From Limnobacter sp. (GTDB taxonomy: Bacteria; Pseudomonadota; Gammaproteobacteria; Burkholderiales; Burkholderiaceae_B): a stretch of 9,366 bases of DNA. Below, one piece after another: positions 1-7,073 of this stretch. Position 1 is the stretch's first letter. Each line of letters opens with the position of its first letter. The stretch is taken from NCBI GenBank assembly GCA_012032215.1, contig JAAURO010000048.1, forward strand, positions 1 to 9,366, in the 5' to 3' direction. The notes beneath the pieces are model-generated. The model had not been told where the DNA came from, did not search any database, and worked only from the letters and a program-made list of their open reading frames with translations. Both the position numbers and the translations under genes were made by a program.

Positions 1-95
1 CGAGGCTGGAAAAGCTGGTCTGGGTCATGATGTTCGCGGGCTGGGGTTGAACAGGTGCTTGCCGCTATTTTAACTGCTCAATTGGTTGCCGGGAG
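1..95. other. Left edge, undecided partial genes
   Basis: Two readings compete and neither can be settled with so little sequence. On the plus strand one frame is open from base 3 to a TGA at 48-50 and reads RLEKLVWVMMFAGWG, which would suit the C-terminal end of a membrane protein. On the minus strand an ATG at 28 gives MTQTSFSSL before the window ends. That start resembles the N-terminus of some DbpA-type RNA helicases, but nine residues are not enough to call it and no good Shine-Dalgarno stands before the ATG. Bases 51-95 show no feature apart from a purine-rich GGGAGG stretch that may serve the next ORF. Confidence 0.2.
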
Positions 96-281
96 GTGGG
101 GGAGTTGATCAGAGGTTCCTTAAATGACACTGATGACACTGCAATCATTGATTTTACGATAAATACCTATACGGCCATGGCTCTTGGTAATAATAAAGAG
201 CTCGTGAACTCAAAGAAACTGGTTCATCTGGTAATTACGCCTGAAAAACTCAGTGACTCGCTAAAAAAGCTGTCAACTTGA
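96..281 (+). CDS. Small hypothetical protein (61 aa)
   Basis: I do not recognise this ORF. It opens with GTG at 96, or with TTG at 105; the purine-rich GGGAGGTGGGGGAG would suit the TTG start better as a ribosome binding site. The product is soluble, with no signal peptide or membrane segment. It has an acidic, Asp/Thr-rich N-terminal part, a central stretch rich in Asn and Lys, and a Lys/Ser/Leu-rich C-terminal helix (EKLSDSLKKLS). Its base composition looks more AT-rich than the housekeeping genes to the right, which would fit acquired DNA. A partial or decayed gene is equally possible, since an in-frame stop at 48-50 bounds it closely upstream. Confidence 0.35.
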   Translation: MGELIRGSLNDTDDTAIIDFTINTYTAMALGNNKELVNSKKLVHLVITPEKLSDSLKKLST

Positions 282-386
282 CGAGTAGTTTTCCTGCTGT
301 ACAGCGTTTTTGCCCACACGCCGTTACAATCGAAGGAACTTTTCTCGTTATTTATGTTACTCAGTTTTTAATCGTCGAAGAAAAAA

Positions 387-779
387 ATGCAAATCACTTC
401 ATCCCTCGCTTCTCCTGCTTTCTTAAACGATCGTGCTGCTCATCAGGTTTCTCATCGAGGGCCTTCGTTGTCACACGCTCTCAAGTGCATAGTCCTTTCT
501 TTGTTGGCCCTCGGTGGCACGACGGATGCCCGTGTTGTGCCCGACCGCTTTCCCGGAGGCGGCAACGCCAGCGATGGGGGCGGCGCTCAGGGCCGGATTG
601 CCCGGCAATTGCAGGCATCTGGGGCTGCATCTGCATCTGCAGCAATCGCCGCCAGTAACAAAAAAGAGGTTGCCCCACGCTGCCCGGAAGGCCAGGTTTA
701 TCAAAAAACAGAAAATCACGAACGCATTGCGACATCGTACAAGGTAACGGGGGGCTTGCGGTTGGTGGATTCGCACTGA
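387..779 (+). CDS. Hypothetical Ala/Ser/Gly-rich protein, possibly exported
   Basis: Unrecognised 130-residue ORF. Translation from ATG 387 is supported by a purine-rich GAAGAAAAAA directly upstream. Residues 31-42 (ALKCIVLSLLAL) are hydrophobic and could be a late signal peptide core or a lipobox-like Cys segment. They follow a long polar N-terminus, so an internal start is possible. Residues 57-90 are low complexity, rich in Gly, Ala and Ser. The C-terminal third is polar and charged, with one Cys near residue 99. It ends in TGA, overlapping the next ORF by the four bases ATGA, as in translational coupling. Upstream, TTGACG at 278 and TACAGC at 300 (16-base spacer) are a weak promoter candidate. 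Coding status is uncertain: it has no known family signature, and a frameshift as in the neighbouring genes could hide the true frame. Confidence 0.35.
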   Translation: MQITSSLASPAFLNDRAAHQVSHRGPSLSHALKCIVLSLLALGGTTDARVVPDRFPGGGNASDGGGAQGRIARQLQASGAASASAAIAASNKKEVAPRCPEGQVYQKTENHERIATSYKVTGGLRLVDSH

Positions 780-1015
780 TGATCCCGAACTGGACTGTTT
801 CTTGTCTCTCACGGGATCGTTCTGTTGGGTCTACCGCGGACAATATTGGTTCTCGCTTGTTTCCTCTTTTTGCACTGGGCTTTTTTGTGTGTGCTGGTGG
901 AGTACTTGGGCTTGTAGGAACCTGGATTGCAGATGAGTCCACCCATGATGGGGCCTGCAAGAAGCTTCCGGGTTTTGACGAAACACAAGCCAATGCTACT
1001 CAAAAAACCCATTAA
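779..1015 (+). CDS. Small single-pass membrane protein, hypothetical
   Basis: A 78-residue unrecognised ORF with one clear hydrophobic segment at about residues 27-50 (Phe/Leu/Gly/Val-rich, with a Cys). It lies between a polar N-terminus and a C-terminal tail rich in Asp, Thr and Lys. Its ATG overlaps the TGA of the preceding ORF (ATGA), and a GGTGG stands about ten bases upstream. Its TAA lies six bases from the convergent end of the TolC gene, so it fills the gap exactly; that is mild support for a real gene. A different frame over 783-920 is also hydrophobic, so base composition alone could produce the apparent membrane segment. Confidence 0.35.
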   Translation: MIPNWTVSCLSRDRSVGSTADNIGSRLFPLFALGFFVCAGGVLGLVGTWIADESTHDGACKKLPGFDETQANATQKTH

Positions 1016-1021
1016 TTGTTT

Positions 1022-2390
1022 TCAGTGTATTTTCGTCAATTGCCCACAGGCAGCCTGCAGTTGCAGCAGTGCCATGAGAGTGTCGTATTTCGCGCTTGAT
1101 AAATCCTGCTGTGCGCTGCTTAATTGCTGTTGGGCGTTCAGCACGTCAATGTTAATGCGCACGCCAACTTCGTAGCCCGTTTGGTTGGCCTGCAGGGCAA
1201 GTTGGCTGGATTGCACGGCGGTTTGCAGGGCCTGAATTTGCGACAACCCGGTTTGTGCCTGTAGCCAGGCGGTTTTGGCGGCCTGGCGTGCCTGTTCACG
1301 GGCCAGGTCCTGGTTGCTCAGGGCTTTTTCCAGTAAGCGCCCCTTGCTGGCGCACCTGGCTTTGGGTTAGCCCGCCAGAAAACAGGGGTACGTTCAGCAG
1401 CAGGCTTAAGGTGCGGCTTTCCTGCTCGGCGTCCAGTGGGGTAATGCCGTTAAGCACCTGTTGTTCGGCATTCACGTATTCTGCTTTTAAATCGAGGGTG
1501 GGCAGGTGGCCGTATCGGGCTTTGCTGGTTTCACGCTCGGCAATGTGCTTTGCCAGTTCGGCCTGCCGGGTTTGCAGGTTGTTTTCTGCGGCGGCCTGCG
1601 CCCAGCTTTCGGCATCGGGTGGATTGGGGGCCGACAAGGTGGAGTCGCTGCGCAGGGCTGCCAAATCCAGCGTGCTTTGCCCGGTTATGCGTTCCAGTTC
1701 CAGGTGGGCAATGGCCAGGCGGTTTTTGGCAGCGAGTTTTTGCGCCTGCGACAAATCGTACCGTGCCTGCGCTTCTTGCTGATCGGTAATGGTGGCCGTG
1801 CCTACTTCAAAATTGCGTTTGGCCGATTCCAGTTGCCCGGCAATTGCTTCTTGCTGCACGCTGATGGTTTGCAGGGCATTTCGGGCTTTAAGCACTTCAA
1901 AACAGGCCGAGGCAAGGCGCAAAATCAGTTCCTGCCGTGCCTGGCTTAACACCAGGCTTGCTGCCTCTGTAGCCAGTTGGCTTTGCTCATAGTTTTTCCA
2001 GGCTTGTGGGCGAAACAGCGCCTGGCTGAGCGTTAGCGCATACGCACGCGGGTTGTTCGAGGAGTCGATACTTTGGTTGCTGGCGGTGCGGGTGGTGTCT
2101 TGTTGTTGAAACTGTGCTCCGAAAGACAGGCCAGGCAGCAAGGCGGAAAGGGCTTGCGGTGTGCGCTCTTGGTCTGCCTTGAACTGCGCTTGTGCGCTGC
2201 GCCAGACTTTATCGGTTTGCTGCGCTTGTGGCAGAAGGGTAAGCAAGGTGTCTGCTGCCTGTGCATGGCGGGGAGCAAGCCCTAAAACCACAACAGCTAA
2301 CAGGCCGATGGTTAAAGCGCGTGCCCAGTTGTGTGCCCTAAGTGGTGACGGGCGCAGCATGAAGAACCGTGGGTGCGGTTTGTAGGCCAT
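1022..2390 (-). CDS. tolC: TolC-family outer membrane channel (frameshifted)
   Basis: Outer-membrane efflux protein of the TolC/OEP family. It is the trimeric exit duct that spans the outer membrane and periplasm for tripartite efflux pumps or type I secretion. The N-terminus has a signal peptide with basic residues, a hydrophobic core at about 26-39 and probable cleavage after AQA at 45. The body is long, Gln/Ala-rich helix with the two family repeats; FEVGTATITD and YEVGVRINID are the equivalent loops in repeats one and two. The reading frame breaks in a GGGG run (CCCC on the plus strand, 1340-1343). Removing one G joins SQVRQQG to RLLEKALSNQ and on to the end QLTKIH, giving about 455 residues, normal for the family. 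It starts 11 bases after the pcm stop codon, so it is the last gene of a tetR-pcm-tolC unit. No pump or fusion-protein gene is in the window, so its partner is unknown. Confidence 0.88.
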
Positions 2391-2401
2391 GTGTGCGTTG
2401 C

Positions 2402-3070
2402 CTAAAACTCAAAAACCGGGGCTTTGGGGCCATTTGCCAAGGGTTTCGCCCAGGTTTCAAACAGCGGGGTGGTGGAAAGGTTGCCGGTGTGTGATTTTTT
2501 AACCAGTGTGGCTTGCAATGGCGCCTCTTTGCCTGCAATGCCCAAAAACCTGCCGCCGGGGCTGAGGTGTTTTAGCAGTGTCTCGGGTAGAAGTTCGGTG
2601 GAACCAGACAGCACAATGACATCGAACTGGCCCAGTGAGGGCGCGCGCTCAAAGCCGCAACCATCGATGACTTTCACCAGGTCGATTCCATTTTTCTGTA
2701 AATTGTGGCGGGCCAGCGCGGCAATCTCGGGCTGTATTTCAATGGTGTTTACTTCGGCGGCCAAGCAGGTCAGCAGGGCTGCCATGTAGCCTGTGCCGGT
2801 GCCAATTTCCAGTACTTTGTCTGCGGGCTGAATGTGTAGTTCCTGCAAAAAACGGGCTTCCAGTTTGGGGCTAAACATGTATTCGCCGGTGTTTTTGTCT
2901 GCAATGCGTATGGGTAAATCGCAATCGGCAAAGGCTACGTTTTGAAGGCTTTCGCACACAAAATGTTCCCGTTTAACGGTTTTAAGCAAATCCAGAATGG
3001 TTTGGTCAAGCACATTCCAGGGGCGGATTTGTTGCTCAATCATATTAAAGCGTGCTGTTTCAAAGTCCAT
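2402..3070 (-). CDS. pcm: Protein-L-isoaspartate O-methyltransferase family
   Basis: A 222-residue intact PCMT-family methyltransferase. The family transfers a methyl group from S-adenosylmethionine to isoaspartyl residues in aged proteins, starting their repair in the cytoplasm. The SAM-binding glycine motif VLEIGTGTGY lies at residues 86-95, followed by the acidic strand-two residue in NTIEIQPE. The start MDFETARFNMIEQQIRPW is typical of the form common in betaproteobacteria. GAAGG, with six bases to the ATG at 3070, supports this start. It departs from the E. coli enzyme in two places: the catalytic-loop region reads GEYMFSPKLEARF rather than a GQTIS-type motif, although a Ser is kept, and the C-terminal RFVPL-like motif is replaced by FETWAKPL. 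True isoaspartyl activity is therefore inferred, not shown. It lies between the TetR gene and tolC and is probably co-transcribed with both. Confidence 0.88.
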   Translation of the reverse strand: MDFETARFNMIEQQIRPWNVLDQTILDLLKTVKREHFVCESLQNVAFADCDLPIRIADKNTGEYMFSPKLEARFLQELHIQPADKVLEIGTGTGYMAALLTCLAAEVNTIEIQPEIAALARHNLQKNGIDLVKVIDGCGFERAPSLGQFDVIVLSGSTELLPETLLKHLSPGGRFLGIAGKEAPLQATLVKKSHTGNLSTTPLFETWAKPLANGPKAPVFEF

Positions 3071-3788
3071 GAGGGGCCTTCGCTGGGGTTTGGCGTGGAT
3101 AAGGCCAAATTCTACCAAATCTGGCGGTGTGGTTCCGGTTTGGCGGATGTTTTGGGTTGCAGCCCATGAAGCACCATTGCACGTGGGCCTTAATGTAGCG
3201 CTGTGGGTCGGTATGGGTGTCGCAGCATACATCCATGGAACGTTTCCACACGGCCAGGGTGACCAAAGGCGAACAAAGCACTTTGGCAGCATATTCGGTG
3301 TCAATGGGTGAAAATTCGCCACTTTTAACACCTTTATCGAGAATTTCCTGCAGGTAAATCCACCAAGCCCGTATGACTTCTTCGTAAAAAAACCGTCCCA
3401 ACTCTGGAAAGCTGGCAGATTCGTTCAAAATCAGTTTGGTAATGGCGCTTAATTCGGTCGAGCCGTATTTTTGCCACCATTGCCAGATAGCGTGTTCGAT
3501 TTGCGCAGCACAGCTCTGGTTTTGTTGCTGGCTTTGCTCGGCCCGCACGGTGTTTACAATCGGGCTTACATATTCGCGCACCACCGATTTAAGCAGCTCT
3601 TCCTTGTTGGGGTAGTACAAATACACGGTGCCTTTGCTGACGCCTGCTTTTTTTGCCACTTCTTCCAGTTTGGCGCAGGCAAAGCCTTTTTCACCAAAAA
3701 CCTGAACAGCTGCGCACAGAATTTCTTGTGGGCGGTCTTCTTTGCGCCTTTCCCAACGCGGGGTGTCTTGCCGGGTGCAGTGCTTCAT
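3060..3788 (-). CDS. TetR/AcrR-family transcriptional regulator
   Basis: A TetR-type repressor. The N-terminal helix-turn-helix spans about residues 20-65, with the recognition region VSKGTVYLYYPNKEELL near 50-66, very close to the family consensus. The rest is a helical ligand-binding and dimerisation domain. As it stands the frame runs to 3060 and overlaps pcm by 11 bases, but the last 40 residues look unlike a TetR tail. In another frame the DNA from about 3190 reads MVLHGLQPKTSAKPEPHRQIW and stops at 3112-3114. That joins naturally to YIKAHV and would give about 225 residues. One missing base near 3190 is therefore likely. No clear Shine-Dalgarno precedes the ATG. The promoter and palindromes upstream (3816-3848) suggest it represses itself and, through read-through, pcm and tolC. 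The ligand is unknown; regulators beside tolC often sense toxic compounds. Confidence 0.88.
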   Translation of the reverse strand: MKHCTRQDTPRWERRKEDRPQEILCAAVQVFGEKGFACAKLEEVAKKAGVSKGTVYLYYPNKEELLKSVVREYVSPIVNTVRAEQSQQQNQSCAAQIEHAIWQWWQKYGSTELSAITKLILNESASFPELGRFFYEEVIRAWWIYLQEILDKGVKSGEFSPIDTEYAAKVLCSPLVTLAVWKRSMDVCCDTHTDPQRYIKAHVQWCFMGCNPKHPPNRNHTARFGRIWPYPRQTPAKAPHGL

Positions 3789-3815
3789 GGGTTTGTCTGT
3801 GTGTGTTGCAGGCTG

Positions 3816-3827
3816 CCACTATAGTGG
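3816..3827. promoter_or_regulatory. 12-bp palindrome over tetR -10 box
   Basis: CCACTATAGTGG is a perfect palindrome that contains the whole TATAGT -10 box of the leftward promoter. Together with the 3834-3848 dyad it places two symmetric sites on one promoter, their centres about 19-20 bases apart, close to two helical turns. It may be a second repressor site, or symmetry that arose by chance around a -10 box. Confidence 0.4.
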
Positions 3828-3847
3828 TTCAAAGTTGACGCCGTCAA
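3818..3847 (-). promoter_or_regulatory. Promoter of tetR-pcm-tolC
   Basis: Read on the minus strand: TTGACG (-35, bases 3847-3842), an 18-base spacer, and TATAGT (-10, bases 3823-3818). Both boxes match five of six sigma-70 consensus bases. The predicted start of transcription is near 3810, leaving a leader of about 20 bases before the tetR ATG at 3788. It is the only good leftward promoter in the gap and fits one transcript for all three genes. Confidence 0.6.
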
Positions 3848-3848
3848 C
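3834..3848. promoter_or_regulatory. Probable TetR operator dyad
   Basis: GTTGACG-C-CGTCAAC is a perfect 7+1+7 inverted repeat in the divergent gap between tetR and ilvE. It covers the -35 box of the leftward promoter, so a bound dimer would block RNA polymerase there. Its size and TTGAC/GTCAA arms resemble operators of TetR-family regulators. Assignment to this TetR is inferred from position. Confidence 0.6.
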
Positions 3849-3871
3849 GTAAAAGGCAAACCACTGACAGG

Positions 3872-3900
3872 TTGGCGGCTGTAGAATACCCTGTTAACAA
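3872..3900 (+). promoter_or_regulatory. Candidate ilvE promoter
   Basis: TTGGCG at 3872-3877, a 17-base spacer and TAACAA at 3895-3900, with a TG one base before the -10 box as in extended -10 promoters. Each box is only a partial consensus match (four and three of six). An alternative -10, TAGAAT at 3882-3887, has no matching -35. This is the only rightward promoter I can suggest for ilvE. Confidence 0.25.
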
Positions 3901-3932
3901 TCAGGCTATTCATTCATTTTCGGAGATCTGGC

Positions 3933-4853
3933 ATGTCGATGGCTGACCGCGACGGTTTTATTTGGTTCAACGGCAAACTGGTGCCCTGGCGGGATGCGCA
4001 GTTGCACGTGCTCACGCACAGCCTGCACTATGGTTTGTCGGTCTTTGAGGGTGAACGTGCCTACAAAACCGACAAAGGCCCTGCCATTTTTCGCCTGAAA
4101 GAGCACACCGACAGGCTGTTTAATTCGGCCCACATTTACATGATGAAAATTCCTTACAGCAAAGAACGCATCATGGAGGCCACGGCCGAGGTCATTCGGG
4201 CCAATAATCTGGATTCCGGTTACATCCGGCCCATTGCCTACTATGGCTCGGAAAAAATGGGGGTTTCGCCGCGTGGTGCGGCGGTGCACGTGGCCATTGC
4301 GGCCTGGCCGTGGGGGGCTTATCTGGGCGAAGAGGGTATGACCCGGGGCATTCGCGTAAAAACCTCTTCCTACAGCCGCCACCATGTGAATGTGACCATG
4401 GCGCGTGCCAAGTTTTCTGCGACCTATGCCAATTCCATTCTGGCCAATCTGGAGGCCACCACCGACGGTTACGACGAGGCTTTGTTGCTGGATGTAGACG
4501 GCTTTGTGGCTGAAGGTGCCGGGGAAAACCTGTTTATAGTGAAAGATGGCTGCATTTACGAGCCAGAAATTGCCTCGGCATTGGTGGGCATAACCCGCTC
4601 TACCATTATTTCGTTGGCCCGTGAAATGGGCTTGGAGGTGCGCGCGCGTCGCTTGACGCGCGACGATGTGTACATTGCCGACGAGGCCTTTTTTACGGGC
4701 ACCGCTGCCGAGGTAACTCCCATTCGCGAGCTCGATAACCGCACCATTGGCAGTGGTACACGTGGCCCATTAACCGAAGAACTGCAAAAGCGGTATTTTG
4801 ATGTGGTCTATGGCCGCAATTCCAAATACGAACATTGGCTGACCCGAGTGTAA
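3933..4853 (+). CDS. ilvE: Branched-chain amino acid aminotransferase
   Basis: Class IV PLP-dependent aminotransferase (306 residues, intact, normal length). It interconverts leucine, isoleucine and valine with their 2-oxo acids, using glutamate/2-oxoglutarate, in the cytosol. The N-terminal [12 protein letters not shown] and [16 protein letters not shown] are family hallmarks. The probable PLP-binding lysine is K160 in [12 protein letters not shown]. The cofactor-pocket signature [12 protein letters not shown] follows at about 189-200, and the phosphate-binding end [12 protein letters not shown] at about 251-262. GGAG seven bases before the ATG supports this start; a second ATG two codons on is possible. 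It is followed after two bases by the zinc-finger gene and then waaF, an order seen in Burkholderiales, so the three are probably one operon. A D-amino-acid or aminodeoxychorismate role is unlikely given the close match to IlvE. Confidence 0.95.
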   Translation: MSMADRDGFIWFNGKLVPWRDAQLHVLTHSLHYGLSVFEGERAYKTDKGPAIFRLKEHTDRLFNSAHIYMMKIPYSKERIMEATAEVIRANNLDSGYIRPIAYYGSEKMGVSPRGAAVHVAIAAWPWGAYLGEEGMTRGIRVKTSSYSRHHVNVTMARAKFSATYANSILANLEATTDGYDEALLLDVDGFVAEGAGENLFIVKDGCIYEPEIASALVGITRSTIISLAREMGLEVRARRLTRDDVYIADEAFFTGTAAEVTPIRELDNRTIGSGTRGPLTEELQKRYFDVVYGRNSKYEHWLTRV

Positions 4854-4855
4854 TC

Positions 4856-5060
4856 ATGATTGTTGACAAAAAAGCTCAACCCGACACGGTGTTGCTGAAC
4901 GCCGATCAACTTCCGGCTTTCTGCCCAAACCCCTCCATGCCTGTCTGGAGCCAGCATCCCCCGGGTGTTTCTGGATGCCAGCAAAGGCAACAAGGTGAGT
5001 TGTCCCTACTGCGGAACCAACTACCAGCTTAAGCCGGGCGCAAAAGTACATGGCCACTGA
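4856..5060 (+). CDS. CHCC-type zinc-finger protein (frameshifted)
   Basis: A small protein of about 67 residues once one base is removed. The frame from ATG 4856 reads MIVDKKAQPDTVLLN up to WSQHP, then breaks in a CCCCC run at 4958-4962. With one C fewer it continues RVFLDASKGNKVSCPYCGTNY and ends at the TGA at 5058-5060. The restored protein has C23, H34, C49 and C52, the Cys-His-Cys-Cys pattern of the zf-CHCC family (related to the zinc subunit of mitochondrial complex I). It should bind one zinc ion. Its cellular role in bacteria is not established. It starts two bases after ilvE and its stop is directly followed by the waaF start, so all three are likely translated from one message. Confidence 0.8.
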
Positions 5061-6121
5061 GTGAAACTGCTGGTTATTGCGCCCAACTGGATTGGCGATG
5101 CAGTGATGAGCCTGTCTTTGCTGCAGGCTTTGAAGGCTGGGCATGGGCAATTACCCGGCGGGCGCGTAAGCAGCATCGCCGTACTGGCCCCACCTGTTAC
5201 TGCGCCGGTGTACCGTTTTTCTTCGGTGGTCAATGAGGTGCAGGTAGAGCCTTTCAGGCATGGTGCTCTTCAGTGGGCTTTGCGCTGGCAGGTGGCAAAC
5301 AGGATTCGTTCCCAGGGGTTTCATGCCGCGTGTTTACTGCCCAATTCGTTTAAAAGCGCCTTGGTGCCCTGGCTGGCGGGCATTCCTTACCGGGTGGGCT
5401 ACAACGGCGAATTGCGTAGCCTGTTGCTCAGTAAGCCCCTGCCTAAACCTGCCAAAGCCGACAAGCCACCCATGCTGGAATGGTATGGGGCATTGGGCGC
5501 TGTGCGGCCTGAATGCCTGCAATTTCCTGCTTTGCAGGTGAATGAGGCGCAACGCGAAGCAACACTTCATGCCTTTGGCCTTGCGCCTGGGTTTTGGTGC
5601 TGGCGCCGGGTGCCGAGTATGGCCCGGCCAAGCAGTGGCCCGCTGCCAGGTTTGCGCAGGTGGCGCAGCGTTGGCTGGAGCGCTTTGCCACCCATTCAAG
5701 CAGCCAGTTTATGGCTTCTTTGCCCACTCCTGGGGTTGTGGTGTTGGGCGGCCCCAAAGACCAGGCTATTTCAGCGCAAATCGTGGCGCTTTTGCCCGAT
5801 AACCTGCGTGCCCGGGCATTGGTGCTGGCCGGTCAAACCATACTGGACCAAGCCATTGCTATTCTGGGAGCGGCTGCGCACTTGGTTACCAACGATTCCG
5901 GCCTGATGCATGTGGGCGCTGCACTGGGGGTGCCGCTGCAAGCGGTGTATGGCTCCAGCAGCCCCGTGCACACGCCGCCGCTGAGTGCCAAAGCCACAAC
6001 ACACTGGCTGCACTTGGCCTGCAGCCCTTGTTTTCAGCGCATTTGCCCTTTGGGGCACACGGACTGCTTAAACAAGCTGGGCGCAGAAATGGTCATTCAG
6101 GCCATGAAAAAGCAGTCTTAG
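5061..6121 (+). CDS. waaF: Lipopolysaccharide heptosyltransferase II (frameshifted)
   Basis: Glycosyltransferase family 9 enzyme that adds the second L-glycero-D-manno-heptose to the LPS inner core from ADP-heptose, at the cytoplasmic face of the inner membrane. The N-terminus LLVIAPNWIGDAVMSLSLLQ carries the expected catalytic Asp (D13). LPNSFKSALVPWLAGIPYR follows in the first domain. The second domain has LVLAPGAEYGPAKQWP, TNDSGLMHVGAALGVPL and SSPVHTPPLS, then CSPCFQRICPLGHTDCL; all are WaaF signatures. The frame breaks in the TTTT run at 5592-5595. Adding one T gives APGFLVLAPGAEY without a gap and a product of about 353 residues, the usual length. The start is GTG, directly after the TGA of the zinc-finger gene, with no strong ribosome site, so translation is probably coupled. 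Confidence 0.92.
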
Positions 6122-6144
6122 GCGGTATTATCGTGCGAACCAAA

Positions 6145-6174
6145 TTAACAAATCGCCTACTCAATCAGTAATAC
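6145..6174 (+). promoter_or_regulatory. Candidate purU promoter
   Basis: TTAACA (6145-6150), an 18-base spacer and TAATAC (6169-6174) lie in the 81-base gap between waaF and purU. The -35 matches five of six consensus bases; the -10 is weaker. The gap is otherwise AT-rich and shows no terminator hairpin after waaF, so read-through from the ilvE operon is also possible. Confidence 0.25.
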
Positions 6175-6202
6175 TACCAAGGCCTGAGCCAAGAGACGCT
6201 GC

Positions 6203-7058
6203 ATGCGTGATTACATTCTGACCATTTCCTGCCCAGACACCACAGGCATTGTGTTTAATGTCAGCAGATTTCTGTTTGACTTGCAGTGCAATATTCTGGA
6301 TTCAGCCCAGTTTGGCGATGAGTCTACCCGGCTGTTTTTCCTGCGTGTGCATTTTGCTGTTCCGGCGGGCAGTAACCTGACCGTTGCCCAATTGCAGGCA
6401 GATTTCGCAGCGGTGGCTGAACCCTTCCATATGCAGTTCAAGCTGCACGATGCTTGCCAAAAGCCCCAGGTGCTGCTGTTGGTTTCCAGGTTGGGGCACT
6501 GCTTGAATGATTTGTTGTTTCGTTGGAAAAGTGGGCAATTGCCCTGCAATATACCTGCTATTGTTTCTAACCATCCTAATCATGCACCTTTGGCTGCATC
6601 GTATGGTGTGCCGTTTCATCACTTGCCTGTGCACGGAGGCAACCGCACGGCGCAAGAAGAGCAAATCCGTGAAATTGTGCAGAAACACCAACATTGATTT
6701 GCTGGTGTTGGCGCGTTACATGCAGGTGCTCTCAGAAAACCTATGCACCGATTACCTGGGCCGGATAATTAACATTCACCACAGTTTTTTACCCAGTTTC
6801 AAGGGTGCCAAGCCTTATCAGCAGGCATTTGACAGAGGCGTCAAGCTGATAGGCGCTACAGCACATTATGTGACTTCAGATTTAGACGAAGGCCCCATTA
6901 TCGAACAGGATGTGGCGCGGGTGGATCATTCCTTAACGGGCCTCGATTTGACCGCCCGGGGCCAGGATACCGAATGCCAGGTGCTGGCCCGCGCCGTGAA
7001 ATGGCACTGTGAACACCGGGTCATACTGAACGGCGCCAAAACCGTCGTTTTTCAATAA
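6203..7058 (+). CDS. purU: Formyltetrahydrofolate deformylase (frameshifted)
   Basis: Hydrolyses 10-formyltetrahydrofolate to formate and tetrahydrofolate in the cytosol, feeding PurT-dependent purine synthesis and balancing one-carbon pools. Residues 1 to about 85 form an ACT domain ([15 protein letters not shown] at the start), and the rest a formyltransferase domain. The first frame ends at VQKHQH. Removing one C from the CACCA at 6686-6690 gives [18 protein letters not shown], the usual sequence at this point, and about 284 residues in all. The catalytic triad of the fold is visible in the restored numbering: N190 and H192 in [17 protein letters not shown], and D228 in LDEGPII. The ATG at 6203 has only a weak AGAGACG ribosome site. 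It leads a run of four close genes (NTF2-like, YheT, Deg). Confidence 0.92.
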
Positions 7059-7073
7059 CTGGACACCCAATAC

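Noticed and set aside
125..142. Tandem repeat of TGACACTGA / TGACACTGC
   Set aside because: Only two nine-base units inside an ORF; too short to be an array or iteron set.
619..645. GCTGCA...TGCAGC symmetry and repeated GCATCT
   Set aside because: Explained by repeated Ala/Ser codons in a low-complexity stretch; weak stem.
481..993. A 170-codon open frame on the minus strand
   Set aside because: Its composition (scattered Cys, Arg, Pro and Gln runs), the lack of a ribosome site and the lack of any family signature suggest it is the reverse shadow of other sequence. It runs against the coupled plus-strand pair.
985..1021. Possible terminator between the convergent ORF 779-1015 and tolC
   Set aside because: There is a run of A/T bases but no GC-rich stem next to it on either strand.
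3906..4385. Long minus-strand open frame opposite ilvE
   Set aside because: Antisense shadow of a clearly identified gene; no start signal and no family features.
4643..4662. Hairpin CGCGCGTC-GCTT-GACGCGCG in ilvE
   Set aside because: An eight-pair stem produced by consecutive Arg codons ([10 protein letters not shown]) in a conserved gene; no other sign of function.
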